From: Phycisphaerae bacterium
Lineage (GTDB): Bacteria > Planctomycetota > Phycisphaerae > Phycisphaerales > SM1A02
DNA length: 8,760 bases
Direction of reading: 5' to 3'
Assembly (NCBI GenBank): GCA_018663565.1
Contig: JABJQE010000223.1
Coordinates: 1 to 8,760, forward strand
The stretch's first letter is position 1, and every line of letters starts with the position of its first letter. Of the stretch, positions 6,597-8,760 are shown one piece after another. The notes beneath the pieces were generated by a model, which searched no databases, was not told the DNA's origin, and was given only the letters and a program-made list of their open reading frames with translations. A program made the position numbers and the translations under genes.

Positions 6597-7613
6597 TTAC
6601 TGATTCGGGGTATCGAGCCCAAGGGCGTGTAGTGAGTGGAAGAGTCCGTGCCGGACACCATGGCCTAGTGGTGGTGTGGCGACTTCGATACGTGGTGGCA
6701 TGGCGGCTCTCGAGAGCCCAAGCGGAGCGAGATCTGCATGTTCGATGAGTTCTGTGCTCAGCAACAGACCCTGATTATCGTAGGTTGTGATCAGCACCAT
6801 GGGTTCCTTGGCAGGTAGTCCATCGCTTGGTACTGGGGTGTCGAAGAGCAACGGAGTCGACCGGTAGTAGCTCGATGGGTCACCGTGCTTGTACCGCTTC
6901 TTCATGCTTGGAATGCGGCCGGCCACCGTGGTGTCTTCGTGAGCAATTTCCCACGTATTCCAGTCGGTGAAGCGATAGGGCAATGGATTGAGTGTCAGTG
7001 GTTGCCCAGTAATCGTTCGGCCAAGCAATTGCGAGATCAAGGCCTCGCCGCCAATCTCTCCATTATCACGCCGCACGTAGAGCGTTTGGTTTCCGCCGGC
7101 AACGAGTCCGCTGATGCCAAACAATCGTGTCTTGCCGTTGATTCGGCGGTCAAAGACACGGGGCGATGCTGATGGCCAGTGCCAAGTGACAGCAATGGGG
7201 ACGCCACCGAGTTCGTCGTGAATGATTTCATGCACGTGCAGCGTGGACAATGGATAGGCCCGCGATTCCCCATTGATTTCAACGCCAATGACAGCATCGT
7301 CTGAAACGAGATACCGATCGCGCGTGTTGACAATGTCATGGATCTCGGATGTGGTCATCAGACTTGGCGGATCATCGAGTACCGGGACCATATCTCGATG
7401 AAGCATTGCGGTCTCAAGTGATGCCGACTCCGGCAGGCGAAGGTTGGAGAGGTCGAACTCATACGACGAAAGCGTTATGCCATCGCCCGGCGGCCGTGTT
7501 GTCATCTTGAGTACTGCTGGGGCAAGGGCCCACGTGACGAGTGCCACAAAGATGATGGAGGCAAAGATGATGACCCAGCCGCCCTCTCGAATTGATTTCT
7601 TCATATTGGTCAT
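6597..7613 (-). CDS. Membrane-anchored DUF3179 family protein lacking the usual Cys motif
   Basis: The product has 338 residues, with one N-terminal membrane helix at about 12-35 and then a large domain that probably faces the periplasm. It is recognised as DUF3179 from AVIGVEINGESRAYPLS (107-123), HEI-HDELGGVPIAVTW (128-144), FDRRINGKTRLFGISGL (154-170), the LLGRTITGQPL segment (196-206) and the later TDWNTWEIAHEDTTV and GDPSSYY blocks. Family members usually carry a CPLCxS-like cysteine motif after the GGVPIAVTY strand. Here that place reads TWHWPSASPRVFDRR, and the protein contains no cysteine at all. Its biochemical role is unknown. The start ATG overlaps the ctaB stop as ATGA (7610-7613), so translation is probably coupled even though no Shine-Dalgarno site is visible. 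The M1 peptidase gene follows after 66-69 bases. Confidence 0.85.
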   Translation of the reverse strand: MTNMKKSIREGGWVIIFASIIFVALVTWALAPAVLKMTTRPPGDGITLSSYEFDLSNLRLPESASLETAMLHRDMVPVLDDPPSLMTTSEIHDIVNTRDRYLVSDDAVIGVEINGESRAYPLSTLHVHEIIHDELGGVPIAVTWHWPSASPRVFDRRINGKTRLFGISGLVAGGNQTLYVRRDNGEIGGEALISQLLGRTITGQPLTLNPLPYRFTDWNTWEIAHEDTTVAGRIPSMKKRYKHGDPSSYYRSTPLLFDTPVPSDGLPAKEPMVLITTYDNQGLLLSTELIEHADLAPLGLSRAAMPPRIEVATPPLGHGVRHGLFHSLHALGLDTPNQ

Positions 7614-8557
7614 GGCGAGGTTGGCTCAAGAATGATCATGATTTCAGTGGCTTGAGGAATCCGATCAAGCACCATGGCGATGAATAAGAGTGGCAAGTAC
7701 AACAAACTACACAGGAAGGCGTTTCGTGCGGTTTCGTTGGTGCGGTGTCGGTAGAACGACAGCGATTTCCAGGCGAACCAACAGCCAAGCAATACCGCCG
7801 CTGCCGCATAGATCACGCCGGCGAGGTGGAAGGACACTACGAGCAACGTGAGTGGAATAAGCAGCATGGATGACACAAGTGTGCCTTGGCACACAGCGTG
7901 TTCGCCACCTCGCACCGATGGCAACATGCGAAACCCCGCGAGTTCATATTGATCGCGGTACATCCACGCAAGCGACAGAAAGTGTGGGAGTTGCCACAAG
8001 AAGAGGATTGCGGCAAGTGTCAAGCCGCCAATATCCAGTTGATCACGTACGGCCACCCAGCCAATAAGTGGCGGGATGGCACCAACGACTGCTCCAACAA
8101 GCGTGTTGAGTGTGGTGCGTGGTTTGAGTGGCGTGTACGCGGCGACGTACAGAAGTAAGGTGAGCAAGGCGAGGCCCGCTGCAAATAGGTTTACGAGCAT
8201 CGCGAGCAAGGCCACGCCTGCATAGGCGAGCAGCATGGCCACGACCCAGCCATGCGCCGGGCTCAGTTGCCCGCTCGGGAGCGGGCGGTTGCGTGTTCGA
8301 TCCATCAACGCGTCGCGGCGAACTTCGATGACCTGGTTGATGGCATTGGCCGCTGCTGCGCATGCGAGCGTGCCAGTTACGGTCCAGAGCAGTAGAAGCC
8401 AATCGATTTGTGGGCCGCTCGCCATGATGCATCCGACGCCAGCCGAGATGACAACAAGCACACTCAGGCGCAGTTTGATGAGGTCGGCGTACAGGCTAAA
8501 GAGCCCTTTAGCTTCACCTGATTGAGCGTTGATGGTGGTGGTCGTGGTGTCAGCCAT
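7610..8557 (-). CDS. ctaB: Protoheme IX farnesyltransferase (heme O synthase)
   Basis: This UbiA-superfamily integral membrane enzyme transfers a farnesyl group to heme B to make heme O, the precursor of heme A used by the CtaD oxidase in this window. The product has 315 residues and about eight or nine helices. Motifs are ANAINQVIEVRRDALMDRT followed by RNRPLPSG (about 70-95, the prenyl-diphosphate and Mg-binding loop), YTPLKPRTTLN (141-151), GAIPPLIGW (159-167), FLWQLPHFLSLAWMYRDQY (186-204) and GFRMLP (208-213). Proline stands in LKPRT where many homologues have a second basic residue. ATG 8557 was chosen because the residues from there lead directly into the family; an in-frame ATG at 8632 would add 25 unrelated residues and overlap the divergent gene's control region. 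The upstream Shine-Dalgarno site is weak (CAGG). The gene overlaps the DUF3179 gene by ATGA. Confidence 0.96.
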   Translation of the reverse strand: MADTTTTTINAQSGEAKGLFSLYADLIKLRLSVLVVISAGVGCIMASGPQIDWLLLLWTVTGTLACAAAANAINQVIEVRRDALMDRTRNRPLPSGQLSPAHGWVVAMLLAYAGVALLAMLVNLFAAGLALLTLLLYVAAYTPLKPRTTLNTLVGAVVGAIPPLIGWVAVRDQLDIGGLTLAAILFLWQLPHFLSLAWMYRDQYELAGFRMLPSVRGGEHAVCQGTLVSSMLLIPLTLLVVSFHLAGVIYAAAAVLLGCWFAWKSLSFYRHRTNETARNAFLCSLLYLPLLFIAMVLDRIPQATEIMIILEPTSP

Positions 8558-8647
8558 ATGGTGAACCTGAGCGGCGGGTCGATCCTGTACGAGGTGTCTA
8601 GTATACGCCTCCGCCGCATTGCACTGCGACATGGAGGAGCTTCAAGC
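8558..8647. promoter_or_regulatory. Divergent intergenic region between ctaB and the right-edge gene
   Basis: This 90 bp gap separates two genes pointing away from each other, so it should contain a promoter for ctaB and probably one for the right-edge gene. The only box-like element seen is TAGTATAC at 8599-8606. It reads TATACT on the - strand (8605-8600), a fair -10 for ctaB, and TAGTAT on the + strand, a fair -10 for the other gene. No good -35 box is visible at the right distance for either, so the promoter call rests mainly on gene orientation. Confidence 0.4.
8633..8639 (+). promoter_or_regulatory. Ribosome binding site of the right-edge gene
   Basis: GGAGGAG lies 8 bases before the ATG at 8648. 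It is one of the strongest sites in the window and supports a real gene there despite the short visible part. Confidence 0.6.
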
Positions 8648-8760
8648 ATGACACAGGTGACAACAACGCAGTGTTCGCAGAGTGATGGCGGTAGCCGCTG
8701 GAGTGGATGCCGAATTCTTGCTGCAGGCTTTGGCGCAACAACCCTGATGTGGCTATTGAG
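8648..8760 (+). CDS. N-terminus of an unidentified, probably membrane protein (partial, 3' end outside window)
   Basis: An ATG preceded by GGAGGAG opens a frame that stays open to the window end, giving 37 full codons. The first ~20 residues are polar (MTQVTTTQCSQSDGGSRW). They are followed by RILAAGFGATTLMWLL, which looks like the start of a first membrane helix. The gene diverges from ctaB. Heme A synthase and other oxidase assembly genes often sit near ctaB, so a respiratory membrane protein is plausible, but no family motif is visible and no function is assigned. Confidence 0.6.
   Translation, partial: MTQVTTTQCSQSDGGSRWSGCRILAAGFGATTLMWLL

Noticed and set aside
8558..8632. Longer ctaB with an ATG at 8632
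   Set aside because: It has no ribosome binding site, the extra 25 residues do not look like the enzyme family, and it would consume most of the divergent control region.

Overview
The window is densely coding and carries an aerobic respiration locus. It holds most of an aa3/caa3-type cytochrome c oxidase operon on the + strand. A second three-gene group on the - strand converges on it and contains heme O synthase. At the right edge the start of another + strand gene diverges from heme O synthase. GC content is moderate and the genes are almost back to back. The organism is a Gram-negative-type aerobic bacterium, because one gene product carries a Sec signal peptide. Several traits fit Planctomycetota (possibly Phycisphaerae-like): two subunit III-type genes in one oxidase operon, a subunit III with a large loop insertion, and a pseudopilin-like tail on an exported protein. 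This placement is an inference from gene content, not a proof.

Left half, + strand, 1-3893. A short reading frame end (1-66) is probably the C-terminus of oxidase subunit II (ctaC). It is followed by ctaD (subunit I, type A2 heme-copper oxidase with the YSHPxVY motif), ctaE (subunit III with a long extra loop), a small subunit IV (ctaF-like), and a second, divergent subunit III-family protein that overlaps the subunit IV gene. Spacing is tight throughout and most genes have clear Shine-Dalgarno sites, so this reads as one transcription unit. Its promoter lies left of the window.

Right half, - strand, 8557 down to 3909. ctaB (heme O synthase) overlaps by ATGA with a membrane-anchored DUF3179 protein. 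After 66-69 bp comes a large exported M1-family zinc metallopeptidase whose last ~100 residues resemble the C-terminus of type II secretion pseudopilins. The peptidase stop lies only 15 bp from the stop of the last oxidase gene.

Right edge. A + strand gene starts at 8648 with a strong ribosome binding site, and only 37 codons are visible. The ~90 bp between it and ctaB must hold at least one promoter.

Together, CtaB supplies the heme O precursor of heme A for the CtaD/CtaE/subunit IV oxidase. The roles of the DUF3179 protein and the peptidase are unknown. Their linkage to ctaB makes a link to envelope or respiratory function possible but unproven. No RNA genes, mobile elements, CRISPR arrays or convincing terminators were found, and no gap longer than 300 bases lacks a gene.
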